Counted from the stretch's first letter, positions 52,738 to 62,406 are shown. The stretch: 64,000 nucleotides of DNA from Streptomyces sp. YIM 130001 (GCF_003574445.1 NZ_KZ984548.1:485013-549012), one strand, 5' to 3'. The notes: generated from the sequence alone by a model not told the origin. A program made the numbers and translations.

Positions 52738-54576
52738 TCAGGACGCTTCCGCGTCACGCGGCTCCCGCGACGACCGGCCCATTCTGCCGGGCGGCGGCGC
52801 CGTACGGAGAGCGGGCCCGGCGGCGCCGGGCGGTTCGTGCGGGGAGAGGCTGCCGACGAGGGCGGCGAGCAGGCGGTGGCCTGCGCGTTCGGCGAGCGCG
52901 ATCTCCCGCTCGGGGAGCGCCGGTTGCCACCACTCGCCGGCGGCGATGTCGTGCGCCTCGCGCAGTTCGATCAGCGCGACACCGAGACGGTCACGGGAGC
53001 GGGCGCGCTCCGGCTGCGCGCCGCCGCCTTCGAGCAGTACCCGTGCCCGTTCGGCCTCGAGGTCCACGGCGGCGAGTGCGGTGGCGACGCGGCCCGCGGC
53101 CCGGCGGTTGGTCACCAGGACGCAGGCGAGCAGTCCGACCACCACGCCGACCACCGTGTCGATCCAGCGGTCGGCGACCAGCTCCCCGGTGGAGGCGTGC
53201 GCCCCGAACAGGCTGAGGATCAGTGCCATCGGCGTGACGCAGACGGTCCCCAGCCAGTAGTTGCGGGTGATGAGCGCCTCTGCGCCGATCTGGAAGAGCA
53301 CCACGAGCAGCACCATGACGAGCGGCCCCGTGCCGATGACCGGCTGGAGTGCGGTGAAGAGGAGTACGCCGAGCAGATTGCCGAGGGAGCGCTGCACCAC
53401 GCGGTTCCAGGAGAGCGTCGTGTTGGCCTGGAAGACGGCGGCCGCCGTGACCACGGCCCAGTACGGGTGCCCGACGCCGAGCAGCATCGATGCCCACCCG
53501 GCCAGTGCGCACCCGAGCGCGGTCCGCGCACCGACCGGCCACAGGGTCGCCCCGGGCCCCAACTGCCGCAGTACGCCGCGCAGTCCGCGCACCCGCTCCC
53601 CGCCGGGCAGTCGAGGCGTCCCGTGTTCCGAGTCGCGTGCCGCCCGCTCGGCGATGACGCCGTCCAGCTCGTCGTGCTGTCCCGCGTCGAGTTCCACCTC
53701 GGGCAGCGGCCGGCCGCTGCGCAGGGTGCGCGCGAGGGAGGTGAACCACGCGGCGCGCGCCTCCCGCGTACCGCCGTTCTCGGCCAGCGCGCCTTCGGCG
53801 AGGAGCAGCAGCCGTTCCAGGCGGGCCCGCGGACGCCCCGCCGAGCGGGTGCGGTGCGGGACCTGGAACAGCGTCTGCCAGGCCGAGTTCACCGCCGCAG
53901 CGGTGGCGTGCGCCGAGCCCGCGCCGCGCAGCCCGCGGGCCGCGGCCTCCAGCGCGCGGGCCACCGCGATCCGCTCCGGGCCGTGCGGGCGTACGACGGC
54001 GGGGGCCATCGCGACCAGCCAGGCGAGGGCGCCGCCGGCCAGCTGCAGGGAGAGGTGGAAGGGGATCTCGTGCGGTTCCTGCGGAAGGAAGAAGGCGGTC
54101 GTGGTGAGGAAGGTGATCACGACGTTGTTGGGCGGGCCGATCCGGGTCGCCTCGCAGGCCACCTTGTGCACGGCGGCGAGCAGCGCGGCGCCGAGCACCA
54201 GGAGGGCCACCGATTCGACCGTCGCGGCGCAGACCAGGGCCACCGCCAGGCCGGCCGTCATGCCGAGGACGAGCCGCAGGAGGGTGCGCGCCCGGGCGCG
54301 GTAGGGCAGTCCGTGGCCGTACAGGGAGAGCATCGAGCCGGCCGAGGTGTACAGGACCAGGTCCATCCGGTCGACGGCGAGCAGGACCAGGCCCGAGATC
54401 AGGAAGGCCGCGCCGCCGCTGAACCCGCGCTGCCGCCACCCGTCCCCGAAGCCGTTCAGCCGGACGGCCTCGCGCACCGGCAGGGGCAGTGCGCGAGGCC
54501 GTGGGGACGAGTGGCGGCGTGTTTTCGGGTTCGTCTTGCGGCCCCGGCGGAGGGCAGGTGTGGGCAGCGTGGGCAT
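52738..54576 (-). CDS. FUSC-family membrane protein (aromatic-acid efflux type)
   Basis: A 612-residue protein with two sets of about six hydrophobic helices (residues about 50-190 and 370-500) separated by a soluble linker, the FUSC layout of fusaric-acid/AaeB-type exporters. The second half has WASMLLGVGHPYWAVVTAAAVFQANTTLSWNRVVQRSLGNLLGVLL, in blocks, the typical signature. It likely exports aromatic acids or similar small molecules. The N-terminus is strongly basic. ATG at 54576 preferred over GTG 54585. Confidence 0.85.
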   Translation of the reverse strand: MPTLPTPALRRGRKTNPKTRRHSSPRPRALPLPVREAVRLNGFGDGWRQRGFSGGAAFLISGLVLLAVDRMDLVLYTSAGSMLSLYGHGLPYRARARTLLRLVLGMTAGLAVALVCAATVESVALLVLGAALLAAVHKVACEATRIGPPNNVVITFLTTTAFFLPQEPHEIPFHLSLQLAGGALAWLVAMAPAVVRPHGPERIAVARALEAAARGLRGAGSAHATAAAVNSAWQTLFQVPHRTRSAGRPRARLERLLLLAEGALAENGGTREARAAWFTSLARTLRSGRPLPEVELDAGQHDELDGVIAERAARDSEHGTPRLPGGERVRGLRGVLRQLGPGATLWPVGARTALGCALAGWASMLLGVGHPYWAVVTAAAVFQANTTLSWNRVVQRSLGNLLGVLLFTALQPVIGTGPLVMVLLVVLFQIGAEALITRNYWLGTVCVTPMALILSLFGAHASTGELVADRWIDTVVGVVVGLLACVLVTNRRAAGRVATALAAVDLEAERARVLLEGGGAQPERARSRDRLGVALIELREAHDIAAGEWWQPALPEREIALAERAGHRLLAALVGSLSPHEPPGAAGPALRTAPPPGRMGRSSREPRDAEAS

Positions 54577-54580
54577 ACCC

Positions 54581-54598
54581 AACACCTTAACAGGTGTT
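54581..54598. promoter_or_regulatory. palindrome AACACCT-N4-AGGTGTT
   Basis: A perfect 7-bp palindrome just upstream of the FUSC ATG, in an AT-richer stretch. Probably the operator for the MarR protein encoded downstream in the same operon. Confidence 0.6.
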
Positions 54599-54629
54599 TC
54601 ACTAGTAAATTATCGACGGTCGTCCCAGG

Positions 54630-56240
54630 TCATCCCGTCCGCCGCACCGCCCGCCCCGCGAGGACATCCGTCCGGCGCCCGTCCTCGATCACGAAACGGC
54701 CGTCGATCAGTACGTGCGGAATGCCGACCGGCAGCGTCCGCGGTGCCTCGAAGGTGGACCCGGCGGCGACCGTCTCCGGATCGAACAGCACCAGGTCCGC
54801 GCGGTACCCCTCGCGCACGAGCCCGCGGTCGGGAAGCCGCAGTCGGGCGGCTGGGCGTGAGGTGAGGTGGGCGACGGTCTCCTCGAGGCCGAGGATGCCG
54901 AGCTCGCGCGCGTACTTGCCGAGGTACTGCGGGAACGTGCCGTACGCCCGCGGATGCGGCTTGAAACCCTGCAGGATGCCGTCCGAACCGCCGGTGTGCA
55001 CCCGGTGCTGCATGATCTGCCGGACGTTGTCCTCGTGTCCGACGTGCTGCAGGATCGTCGAGCCGAGCCGGTCGTCGATCAGCAGTCGGCGTGCGGTGAC
55101 CCACGGCGCCTCGCCGCGCATCTCGGCGGCCTGTGCGACGGTCTTGCCCACGCAGGAGGCGAGTCCCGGGTCGCTGACGCCGGAGATCTCGATGGTGTCC
55201 CACTCGATGGGCACGCCGTGGCAGCCGTCGGCGCCGACCTCCTCCATCGCGTACCGGATCTTCTCCGCGGTCTCGTCGTCCTGCAGCCGCCGCAGGATCG
55301 AGTCCGGGCCGCCCTCGCTCGCCCAGCTCGGCAGCATCGCGACGAGCGTCGTGCAGCCCGGGGTGTACGGGTAGGTGTCGAGCGAGATGTCGGCGCCGGC
55401 GGCGAGCGCGTCGTCGAGGAGGTTCAGCAGGTCGGGGGCCTTGCCCTTGTTCACGCCGAAGTTCATGGTCGCGTGCGCGAGATGCAGGGCGCAGTCCGCC
55501 TCGCGGGTGAGGGTGACCATCTCCTCGTACGCCTGCAGGGCGCCCGCGCCGTAACTGCGGTGGTGCGGGCAGTAGTAGCCGTCGTGGCGGGCCACGACCC
55601 GGCACAGCTCGGCGAGTTCGGAATCGGCCGCGTACATGCCCGGGGTGTAGGTGAGGCCCGAGGACATGCCGACCGCGCCCTGCTCGAGTCCTTCGGCGAC
55701 CAACTGCCGCATGCGGTCGAGCTCTTGGGCGGTGGCGGGCCGGTCGTCCCAGCCCACCGCGTACATCCGGACGGTGCCCTGCGGGATGAGGTACGCGGCG
55801 TTGACCGCGATGCCCTGGCCGTCGAAGTTGCGGTCGAGCCGGTCCAGGTACTCGCCGACGGTGCGCCAGTCGAAGTCGATGTCGGAGCCGTCGCCGTTCC
55901 AGCCGGTGATGGCGCGGCGGACCTCGGCGAGAGTGCGGTCGTCGACGGGGGCGTACGACAGGCCGTCCTGACCGATGACCTCCAGGGTGACGCCCTGGGC
56001 GGCCTTCGCGCTGTGGTCCGGGTCGCGGAGCAGAGCGAGGTCGCTGTGCGCGTGCATGTCGATGAATCCGGGGGAGAGGGCGAGGCCTTCGGCCTCGACG
56101 GTCCTCCGTCCGGAGGGGCGGGGCCCCTCGCCCTCCTTGTGGATCTCCGCGATCCGGCCCTGCTCGATTCCCACGTCTGCGCGGTACGAGGGGTTGCCCG
56201 TGCCGTCGATGACGCTTGCGTCCCGGATCACGAGGTCCAT
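54630..56240 (-). CDS. N-acyl-D-amino-acid deacylase (D-aminoacylase)
   Basis: A 536-residue amidohydrolase that removes the acyl group from N-acyl-D-amino acids. The metal-binding HxH is in SPGFIDMHAHSDLAL (residues about 56-70); MSSGLTYTPGMYA, HLAHATMNFG, and the late GGSDGILQGFKPHPRAYGTFPQYLGKYARE blocks are typical of the D-aminoacylase/dihydroorotase-like family. It starts at ATG 56240. It is followed upstream by the D-amino-acid PLP enzyme gene, giving deacylation then deamination of D-amino acids. Confidence 0.9.
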   Translation of the reverse strand: MDLVIRDASVIDGTGNPSYRADVGIEQGRIAEIHKEGEGPRPSGRRTVEAEGLALSPGFIDMHAHSDLALLRDPDHSAKAAQGVTLEVIGQDGLSYAPVDDRTLAEVRRAITGWNGDGSDIDFDWRTVGEYLDRLDRNFDGQGIAVNAAYLIPQGTVRMYAVGWDDRPATAQELDRMRQLVAEGLEQGAVGMSSGLTYTPGMYAADSELAELCRVVARHDGYYCPHHRSYGAGALQAYEEMVTLTREADCALHLAHATMNFGVNKGKAPDLLNLLDDALAAGADISLDTYPYTPGCTTLVAMLPSWASEGGPDSILRRLQDDETAEKIRYAMEEVGADGCHGVPIEWDTIEISGVSDPGLASCVGKTVAQAAEMRGEAPWVTARRLLIDDRLGSTILQHVGHEDNVRQIMQHRVHTGGSDGILQGFKPHPRAYGTFPQYLGKYARELGILGLEETVAHLTSRPAARLRLPDRGLVREGYRADLVLFDPETVAAGSTFEAPRTLPVGIPHVLIDGRFVIEDGRRTDVLAGRAVRRTG

Positions 56241-56367
56241 GGGGTACGCCTTTCTGGATCGGATGTCCCCTGGCCGCCCCTTCCGGAAAGTCCTGCCGGA
56301 CCGGCCTCCTCGAACGCCCCGGACTTCGTCCGGGAGCCCCCGAGGGGCTCGAGGCGGGGGTGGGGTG

Positions 56368-57696
56368 TCAGAAATAGGTCCGGACGAAGTCCGTGACCGT
56401 GCCGTCGGCGGTGACGAGCGGGATCAGGGCCCACTTGTCGAACGAGGTGCACGGGTGGGAGAGCCCGAGACCCACCCAGTCCCCGACCGCAAGGTCGTCC
56501 GCCCCGTCCGTACGGACCCATGCGTGCTGGTCCGAAAGGCCCGTGACCCGGACCCCGGACGCCTCCCGCTCCACACCGTCGGAGGCGTTCCTGACCACCT
56601 GCGCCGCCGGAAGGTGGAGGTCGTAGGCCGCGTCCCGCTTCCCGGAGTTGAGGAACGCCTGCGTCGGGGTCGGCCGCGACACGACCTGCGCCCAGAGTCG
56701 GAACGCGGGCTGCAGCGACCCTTCCTCGGGCACCCGGTTGAACGGCGTGACATGCCGGTAGTGCCCGTCGTCGTGCGACACGTACGCACCCGAGCGCAGC
56801 AACTTCAGGGCGGGCAGGGAGAGTTCGGGCAGGGCGCCGAAGACGTCCGCGACCGCGTCGAACCAGGCGCTGCCGCCCGCGCTGACCACGATCTCGTCGA
56901 TTCCGGCGAACCGTCCGTCGCGGTCGAAGGCGACCGCGAGGTCCGTGAGCCGGGACAGCCACGCCCGCACCCGCGACGGATCCGCGTCCGGCACCTCGCC
57001 CTCGTACCCGGCGACACCCACGAGCCGCAGCGTCGGCGCCGCGGCGACCGCGTCCGCGACGGCCGCGCAGTCCGCCTCCGTACGGGCGCCGGTGCGAGCG
57101 CCCTCGCCGGCGCCGAGCTCGACGACCACGTCGACCGGGCGGGTGGCGCCGGCGGCGCGCAGGGCGGTGTCCATCAGCTCGACGCCGGGGACGGAGTCGG
57201 CGTAGCACAGGAAGCGGAAGTCGGGGTCGGCGGTCAGCTCGCCGGCGATCCAGGTGAGGGCGGCGGCGTCGACCAGTTCGTTCGCCAGGAAGATCCGCCG
57301 CGTCCCGAACGCCCGCGCCACTCGCACCTGGTGGGGCAGCGCGAGCGTGATGCCCCAGGCGCCGTGCTGCTCCTGGCGGGCGAAGAGCGAGGGGGCCATG
57401 GAGGTCTTGCCGTGCGGGGCGAAGGCGAGGCCGTGCCGGGTGGCGTACGTCTCCATGAGCGCGAGGTTGTGCTCGATGCGCTCGGCGGAGAGCGCGAGGA
57501 CCGGGGTGGTGAAACCGCCGGTGAAGAGGTTGCGGCGCTGCGCGGCGAGCTCGCCGACCGTCAGCCCTTCGGCGTCCGGCGGCAGGCCCTTGAAGCGGAA
57601 GTCGACCCGCTCGTCGGCGAGGGTGCCGGCCGGCGGAGCCGCGCTGCCGGGGTTGCCGGCGGGGCTGTCGGGGCCGGCGGCGTGGTCGGCTGCCAT
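56368..57696 (-). CDS. D-serine dehydratase / D-threonine aldolase-like PLP enzyme
   Basis: A 442-residue fold-type III PLP protein (alanine-racemase barrel plus C-terminal DSD domain). The PLP lysine is in LAFAPHGKTSMAPSLFARQ; VVSAGGSAWFD is the phosphate region and DVVVELGAGEG a barrel strand. The C-terminal metal/His-Cys motif is VGLGLSHPCTSFDKW. It deaminates or cleaves a D-hydroxy amino acid. The ATG at 57696 has AGGAGG at ideal spacing. RidA, encoded at 60.0 kb, would hydrolyse the enamine product. Confidence 0.88.
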   Translation of the reverse strand: MAADHAAGPDSPAGNPGSAAPPAGTLADERVDFRFKGLPPDAEGLTVGELAAQRRNLFTGGFTTPVLALSAERIEHNLALMETYATRHGLAFAPHGKTSMAPSLFARQEQHGAWGITLALPHQVRVARAFGTRRIFLANELVDAAALTWIAGELTADPDFRFLCYADSVPGVELMDTALRAAGATRPVDVVVELGAGEGARTGARTEADCAAVADAVAAAPTLRLVGVAGYEGEVPDADPSRVRAWLSRLTDLAVAFDRDGRFAGIDEIVVSAGGSAWFDAVADVFGALPELSLPALKLLRSGAYVSHDDGHYRHVTPFNRVPEEGSLQPAFRLWAQVVSRPTPTQAFLNSGKRDAAYDLHLPAAQVVRNASDGVEREASGVRVTGLSDQHAWVRTDGADDLAVGDWVGLGLSHPCTSFDKWALIPLVTADGTVTDFVRTYF

Positions 57697-57708
57697 GGTG
57701 GGCCTCCT

Positions 57709-57737
57709 GCAGAATCTGCCGTTGCACATTCTGCAAC
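57709..57737. promoter_or_regulatory. IclR-type operator candidate in the divergent promoter
   Basis: GCAGAATCTGC (57709-57719) and GTTGCA-N5-TGCAAC (57721-57737) are adjacent palindromes. The 11-mers GCAGAATCTGC and GCACATTCTGC also form a near-direct repeat. They lie 13 bases upstream of the D-amino-acid PLP enzyme and face the kinase-IclR operon. Confidence 0.6.
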
Positions 57738-57972
57738 GGTCATTGCGCACATCGCTCATCGATGTCTAACATCCGGGCCAATGCCAGTCAATGGCGCCCC
57801 GACCCACCGCCCGGACACCGTCCGGACGCCGCCACTCCACCGGCAGGCCACTGCCGGACCGGCCTCCCGGAGGGGCCGGCCCCCTCACCACCGGGCCGAG
57901 CACACCGTCTCGCACCGCCGGCCGTGAGAGGGCCGCGCCTCCCGCGCCGATCGCATCCCGAAGGAGCCCTCA

Positions 57973-59130
57973 GTGCCCACCGTGAACGGGTCCGCCCCGA
58001 GCGCAGCGCCCGCCGGAGCCGCCGACGTGGTCTGCCTCGGTGAGTCGATGGTCACGTTCCGGCCCGCACAGGGACAGCTCGGCGGGCTCGGCTCCGTGGC
58101 GTCCTTCGACCGCGGCATCGGCGGCGCCGAGTCCAACGTCGCCTGCACGCTCGCCCGCGCCGGGCACGTCGCGCGGTGGGTCAGCCGGGTGGGCGCCGAC
58201 GGGTTCGGGGGCCACCTCGTCGAGGAGATCGCGTCCTGCGGCGTCGACACCTCCGCGGTCCGCCGCGACCCCGCACGGCCGACGGGCATCTACTTCCGTA
58301 CGGCGGGGGAGCGCTCGACGGGGGCCGAAGCCGACGGCGAGGCCCCGGCCGACGACACGCCCCGCGGCGAGGTCGCGTACTACCGGGCCGGCTCCGCCGC
58401 CTCCGCCATGTCCCGCGAGAACGTCGACCCCGACGCCCTCGCGGACACCCGCATCCTGCACCTCTCCGGCATCACCGCCGCCCTCTCCGCCGACTGCCGC
58501 GCCCTGCTCGCGCACCTCACCGGCCCACGGCAGGCCGGGCCCCTGGTGTCGTTCGACATCAACTACCGGATGCACCTGTGGCCGGACGCCGGCACCGCGG
58601 GCCGCGTCCTGAAGGACCTCGCCCGCGGCAGCGATCTCGTCTACGTCGGCGAGGACGAGGCCGAGGCCGTCTGGGGCATCACCGGCGGCCCCGCCGCGAT
58701 CCGCGCCGCCCTGCCCGAACCCCGCGTCCTCGTCGTCAAACAGGGCGCGGACGGCGCGACCCTCTTCGAACGCCCGGAGCGCCCGGAGCGCCCGGAGCGA
58801 TCCGAACGCCCGGACGGCGCAGGGCAGTCGGGCCAGGACACCGTCACCCGCGAACCCGCCCCCACCGTCGACGTGGTGGCCGCCGTCGGCGCCGGCGACG
58901 CCTTCGCCGCAGGCTTCCTCTCCGCGACCCTGCGCGCACTGCCCGCCGCACAGCGGCTGCGCCACGGACACCTGATGGCCGCCGCCGCGCTCACCGTCCC
59001 CGGCGACCTGGCCCGGCCGTACGACCGCGAGACCGCCGACCGCCTGACCGCCCTGCCCGCAGCCGAATGGGGCGCCCTGCGCATCGGCGCCGGCCGGGTC
59101 ACCGGCAACGGAGAGGTAGTGACCGGATGA
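57973..59130 (+). CDS. PfkB-family sugar kinase (2-keto-3-deoxygluconate kinase type)
   Basis: A 385-residue ribokinase-fold enzyme phosphorylating a sugar acid or sugar. N-terminal VVCLGESMVTFRP and FDRGIGGAESNVACTLARAG match KDG kinases; the catalytic base lies in VAAVGAGDAFAAGF (Asp of GAGDAF). Two low-complexity insertions are seen: TGAEADGEAPADDT near residue 118 and a run of ERP triplets near residue 267. GTG start. It overlaps the IclR gene by ATGA. Confidence 0.86.
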   Translation: MPTVNGSAPSAAPAGAADVVCLGESMVTFRPAQGQLGGLGSVASFDRGIGGAESNVACTLARAGHVARWVSRVGADGFGGHLVEEIASCGVDTSAVRRDPARPTGIYFRTAGERSTGAEADGEAPADDTPRGEVAYYRAGSAASAMSRENVDPDALADTRILHLSGITAALSADCRALLAHLTGPRQAGPLVSFDINYRMHLWPDAGTAGRVLKDLARGSDLVYVGEDEAEAVWGITGGPAAIRAALPEPRVLVVKQGADGATLFERPERPERPERSERPDGAGQSGQDTVTREPAPTVDVVAAVGAGDAFAAGFLSATLRALPAAQRLRHGHLMAAAALTVPGDLARPYDRETADRLTALPAAEWGALRIGAGRVTGNGEVVTG

Positions 59131-59876
59131 GCCAGACCGTCGACCGCGCGCTGAGCATCCTGCCGCTGCTCGCCGAAGGCCCCGCCGACCTCGGCCAGGT
59201 CGCCGCCCGCCTCGGCGTGCACAAGTCCACCGCCCTGCGGCTGCTGCGCACCCTGCACGAACACGGCCTCGTGCACCGCCAGTCCGACCAGCGCTACCGC
59301 CTGGGCGCCCGGCTCTTCGCCCTCGCCCAGGAAGCCGTCGAGAACCTGGACGTACGCGAGATCGCCCACCCGCACCTGGTCGAGCTCAACGACAAGTGCG
59401 GCCACACCGTCCACCTCGCCGTCTACGAGGAGAACGAGGTCCTCTACATAGACAAGGTGGAGAGCCGCTACCCGGTCCGGATGTACTCCCGCATCGGCAA
59501 GCCCGTCGCGATCACCGTCGCCGCGGTCGCCAAACTGCTGCTCGCCGACCTCTCCGAGGCCGAGCGCCGCGCGATCGCCGAACGCCTCGACTACCCCATG
59601 TACACGGCCCGTTCCACCCCGAACGCCGCCGCCTTCCTCCAGGAGCTGGCGACCGTACGGGACCAGGGCTGGGCCACCGACCTCGGCGGCCACGAGGAGT
59701 CCATCAACTGCGTGGGCGCACCGATCCGCGGCGCCGACGGCCGGGTCGTCGCGGCGATGTCGGTGTCCGCACCCAACGTCGTCGTCACCGCGGAGGAACT
59801 GCTCACCCTGCTCCCGCTGGTGCGCCGCACCGCGGACACGGTGAGCAGGGAGTACTCCGGCCACTCCTCGCCGTAG
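59127..59876 (+). CDS. IclR-family transcriptional regulator
   Basis: A 249-residue regulator. N-terminal winged helix SQTVDRALSILPLLAEGPADLGQVAARLGVHKSTALRLLRTLHEHGLVHRQSDQRYRLG, in blocks, then the GAF-like effector domain (LYIDKVESRYPVRMYSRIGKPVAITVAAVAKLLLA) ending with AMSVSAP. It overlaps the kinase stop by 4 bases. It probably controls the divergent promoter at 57.7 kb in response to a keto acid. Confidence 0.92.
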   Translation: MSQTVDRALSILPLLAEGPADLGQVAARLGVHKSTALRLLRTLHEHGLVHRQSDQRYRLGARLFALAQEAVENLDVREIAHPHLVELNDKCGHTVHLAVYEENEVLYIDKVESRYPVRMYSRIGKPVAITVAAVAKLLLADLSEAERRAIAERLDYPMYTARSTPNAAAFLQELATVRDQGWATDLGGHEESINCVGAPIRGADGRVVAAMSVSAPNVVVTAEELLTLLPLVRRTADTVSREYSGHSSP

Positions 59877-60007
59877 CACCCCGCACCAGCGCTCCGGCCG
59901 CTCGTCCCCGCAGCCGGATCGCCGCCCCCGACCCCGAGAACCGACCCCCGACTCCCGTACCGGACAAGCCCGTTGCGGGAACCCCTCACAGAGAAAGAGC
60001 AAGGCCC

Positions 60008-60418
60008 ATGACCGAGAAGACCGCCCTCACCCCCGCCACCCACACCACCCCGCCCGCCAAGTTCTCGCACGGCGTGAAGAAGGGGAACATCCTGCAGGTC
60101 GCGGGCCAGGTCGGCTTCCTGCCCGCCGTCGAGGGCCAGGCGCCGACCCCGGCCGGCCCGACGCTGCGCGAGCAGACCCTGCAGACCTTCGCCAACGTCA
60201 AGGCCATCCTCGAAGAGGGCGGCGCGACCTGGGACGACGTGATGATGATGCGCGTCTACCTCACGGACGTGGACCACTTCGCGGAGATGAACGAGATCTA
60301 CAACAGCTACTTCGAGGAGCAGGGCCTGACGGCCCCCGCCTCCGCCCGCACCACCGTCTACGTCGGCCTGCCCAAGGGCCTGCTCATCGAGATCGACGCC
60401 CTCGCCGTCCTCGGCTGA
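60008..60418 (+). CDS. RidA-family enamine/imine deaminase
   Basis: A 136-residue RidA (YjgF/YER057c/UK114) protein that hydrolyses reactive 2-aminoacrylate-type enamines released by PLP dehydratases. Key residues: VAGQVGF, the catalytic Arg in SARTTVYVGLPKGLLIEIDALAV, and ANVKAILEEGGATWDDVMMMRVYLTD. ATG after AAGAGCAAGG. It fits the D-serine dehydratase-like enzyme encoded nearby. A hairpin separates it from the permease gene. Confidence 0.93.
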   Translation: MTEKTALTPATHTTPPAKFSHGVKKGNILQVAGQVGFLPAVEGQAPTPAGPTLREQTLQTFANVKAILEEGGATWDDVMMMRVYLTDVDHFAEMNEIYNSYFEEQGLTAPASARTTVYVGLPKGLLIEIDALAVLG

Positions 60419-60542
60419 CCTCTCGGCCCGTGTCCGGAGCCGGTCCCGCCAGAGGACCGGCGAAGCCGGCCCGAGCGGCCGGCGGATCCCGAAGACAAGA
60501 CAAGGAGCAGCGGCCAAGTGCCGTTAACTCTTCCCCCGGTTG

Positions 60543-60580
60543 ACGGCACGGCGCGCACCGTCCAGGGTGCGCCGTGCCGT
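60543..60580 (+). terminator. hairpin between ridA-like and gntP-like genes
   Basis: ACGGCACGGC...GCCGTGCCGT with an inner GCACC/GGTGC stem and a two-base bulge. It may end or attenuate the upstream operon before the permease. Confidence 0.65.
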
Positions 60581-60638
60581 GACCCCCCGCATCCCCCCTC
60601 ACGTCTCGCACTGGGACGACGGACAATGGAGTTCCTTC

Positions 60639-62111
60639 ATGCTGCTTGCCGCTGAAGCGCCCCCCGAGGCTCCACCCCACACCGGCGGACTGCTCATGCT
60701 GATCGACGGCACCGCCGGTCTGCTGACCGTCGCCGCGCTCGGCATCCTGCTGCTGCTCTTCCTGATCATCAAGGTCCGGCTGCAGCCGTTCGTGGCCCTG
60801 CTCGCCGTGTCCATAGCCGTTGGCCTCGCCGCCGGTCTGAGCGTCACCGAACTCTTCGGCACGGTCCAGAACTCCGATGTCTCCTCGCTCATCGAGGACG
60901 GCATGGGCGGCATTCTCGGCCATGTCGCGATCATCATCGGGCTCGGCACCATGCTCGGTGCGATCCTCGAAGTGTCGGGCGGCGCCGAGGTGTTGAGCGA
61001 CCGCCTGCTCCGCCTCTTCGGCGAGAAGCGCGCCCCGCTCGCGATGGGTGCCACCGGCCTGCTCTTCGGCATCCCGGTCTTCTTCGACGTCGGCATCTTC
61101 GTCCTGGCGCCGATCGTCTACGCCGCGGCCAAGCGCTCCGGCAAGTCCGTCGTGCTGTACGCGATGCCGCTGCTCGCCGGACTCTCGATGACCCACGCCT
61201 TCCTGCCACCGCACCCCGGCCCGGTGGCCGCCGCCGGCCTCCTCGACGTCGACCTCGGCTGGATCATCCTGATGGGCGTCGTCTGCGGTATCCCCGCGGT
61301 CCTCGCCGCCTGGGCGTACGCCGCGTGGATCGGCAACCGCCTGTTCGTGCCCGTACCGCAGGACATGGTGGAGGCCGCGGAGGAGTCCAAGGCCGCCGTC
61401 GTCGCCGAACAGCAGGCCGCGGGCCGCAAGGCGAACGAGAAGCCGGTCGCCCTGGCGACGGTGCTCGCCATCATCGGCACGCCGCTCATCCTGATCCTGA
61501 TCGCGACCTTCTCCTCGATCGCGCTCGACCCGTCCACGCTGCGCTCGGTCATCGAGTTCTTCGGCCACCCGTTCGTCGCGCTGACCATCGCCCTGTTCAT
61601 GGCGTACTACCTGCTCGGCATCCGCAGCGGCTGGTCGCGCAAGTCGCTCGAGACGGTGTCCACCGCGTCCCTGAAGCCGGTCGGCAACATCATCCTGGTG
61701 GTGGGTGCGGGCGGTGTCTTCGGTGCGGTGCTGCAGGGCAGCGGGGTCGCGCAGGCGCTGTCCGACACGTTCAGCGACTTCGGTCTGCCGGTCATCCTGC
61801 TCGCCTACCTGATCTCGCTGGTGCTGCGGGTCGCGCAGGGCTCGGCGACGGTCGCGATCGTCACCACGGCCGGCATCGTGCTGCCGCTGATCGAGGGCGG
61901 CGGCCACTCGCAGGCGTTCGTCGCGCTCGTCATCATGGCCATCTCGGCCGGTTCGATCTTCGCCTCGCACGTCAACGACGGCGGCTTCTGGATGGTCTCC
62001 AAGTACTTCGGGATCTCCGAGCGCGACACCCTCAAGTCGTGGACGGTCCTCGAGTCCGTGCTGTCGGTGGCGGGCTTCGCGGTGGCGGCGGTGGTCAGCC
62101 TCTTCGTCTGA
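60639..62111 (+). CDS. GntP-family gluconate/sugar-acid permease
   Basis: A 490-residue transporter with 12-14 membrane helices. GntP-family blocks: EDGMGGILGHVAIIIGLGTMLGAILEVSGGAEVLSDRL, FGIPVFFDVGIFVLAPIVYAAAK, LSMTHAFLPPHPGPVAAAGLLDVD and SVLRVAQGSATVAIVTTAGI-like in LVLRVAQGSATVAIV, all partial quotations. It imports gluconate, a keto-gluconate or a related hydroxy/amino acid by H+ symport. ATG at 60639 with GGAG upstream. Together with the KDG-type kinase it suggests sugar-acid catabolism, though some GntP members carry D-serine. Confidence 0.9.
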   Translation: MLLAAEAPPEAPPHTGGLLMLIDGTAGLLTVAALGILLLLFLIIKVRLQPFVALLAVSIAVGLAAGLSVTELFGTVQNSDVSSLIEDGMGGILGHVAIIIGLGTMLGAILEVSGGAEVLSDRLLRLFGEKRAPLAMGATGLLFGIPVFFDVGIFVLAPIVYAAAKRSGKSVVLYAMPLLAGLSMTHAFLPPHPGPVAAAGLLDVDLGWIILMGVVCGIPAVLAAWAYAAWIGNRLFVPVPQDMVEAAEESKAAVVAEQQAAGRKANEKPVALATVLAIIGTPLILILIATFSSIALDPSTLRSVIEFFGHPFVALTIALFMAYYLLGIRSGWSRKSLETVSTASLKPVGNIILVVGAGGVFGAVLQGSGVAQALSDTFSDFGLPVILLAYLISLVLRVAQGSATVAIVTTAGIVLPLIEGGGHSQAFVALVIMAISAGSIFASHVNDGGFWMVSKYFGISERDTLKSWTVLESVLSVAGFAVAAVVSLFV

Positions 62112-62136
62112 CCCGCTCCGCCTGCGCGGTACCGCT

Positions 62137-62167
62137 GACGGCCCGTCCCTTCCCGGGGCGGGCCGTC
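62137..62167 (+). terminator. terminator of the GntP-type permease gene
   Basis: GACGGCCCG/CGGGCCGTC with an inner CCC/GGG stem, 26 bases after the stop. Confidence 0.7.
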
Positions 62168-62406
62168 GGCGTACGACAAGGGGCGCCCACCCGGCCCCGT
62201 GACCCCACCGGCGAGTCGAATCCCCTCCCACGCGCCCCTCGATCCCCCTACCGTGCTCTTGACGCCCGCGATCGTCGGCGATCAGCCTGAACCGGGCGGA
62301 AACCAGGGGCGACGAGCCACACACGAGGAGCAACGCCACCGGCACCGGGCGGACGCGCGACACCGGCGGACCGTCACGGGCCCTCGGCGTGGGCAACGGG
62401 GAACGG

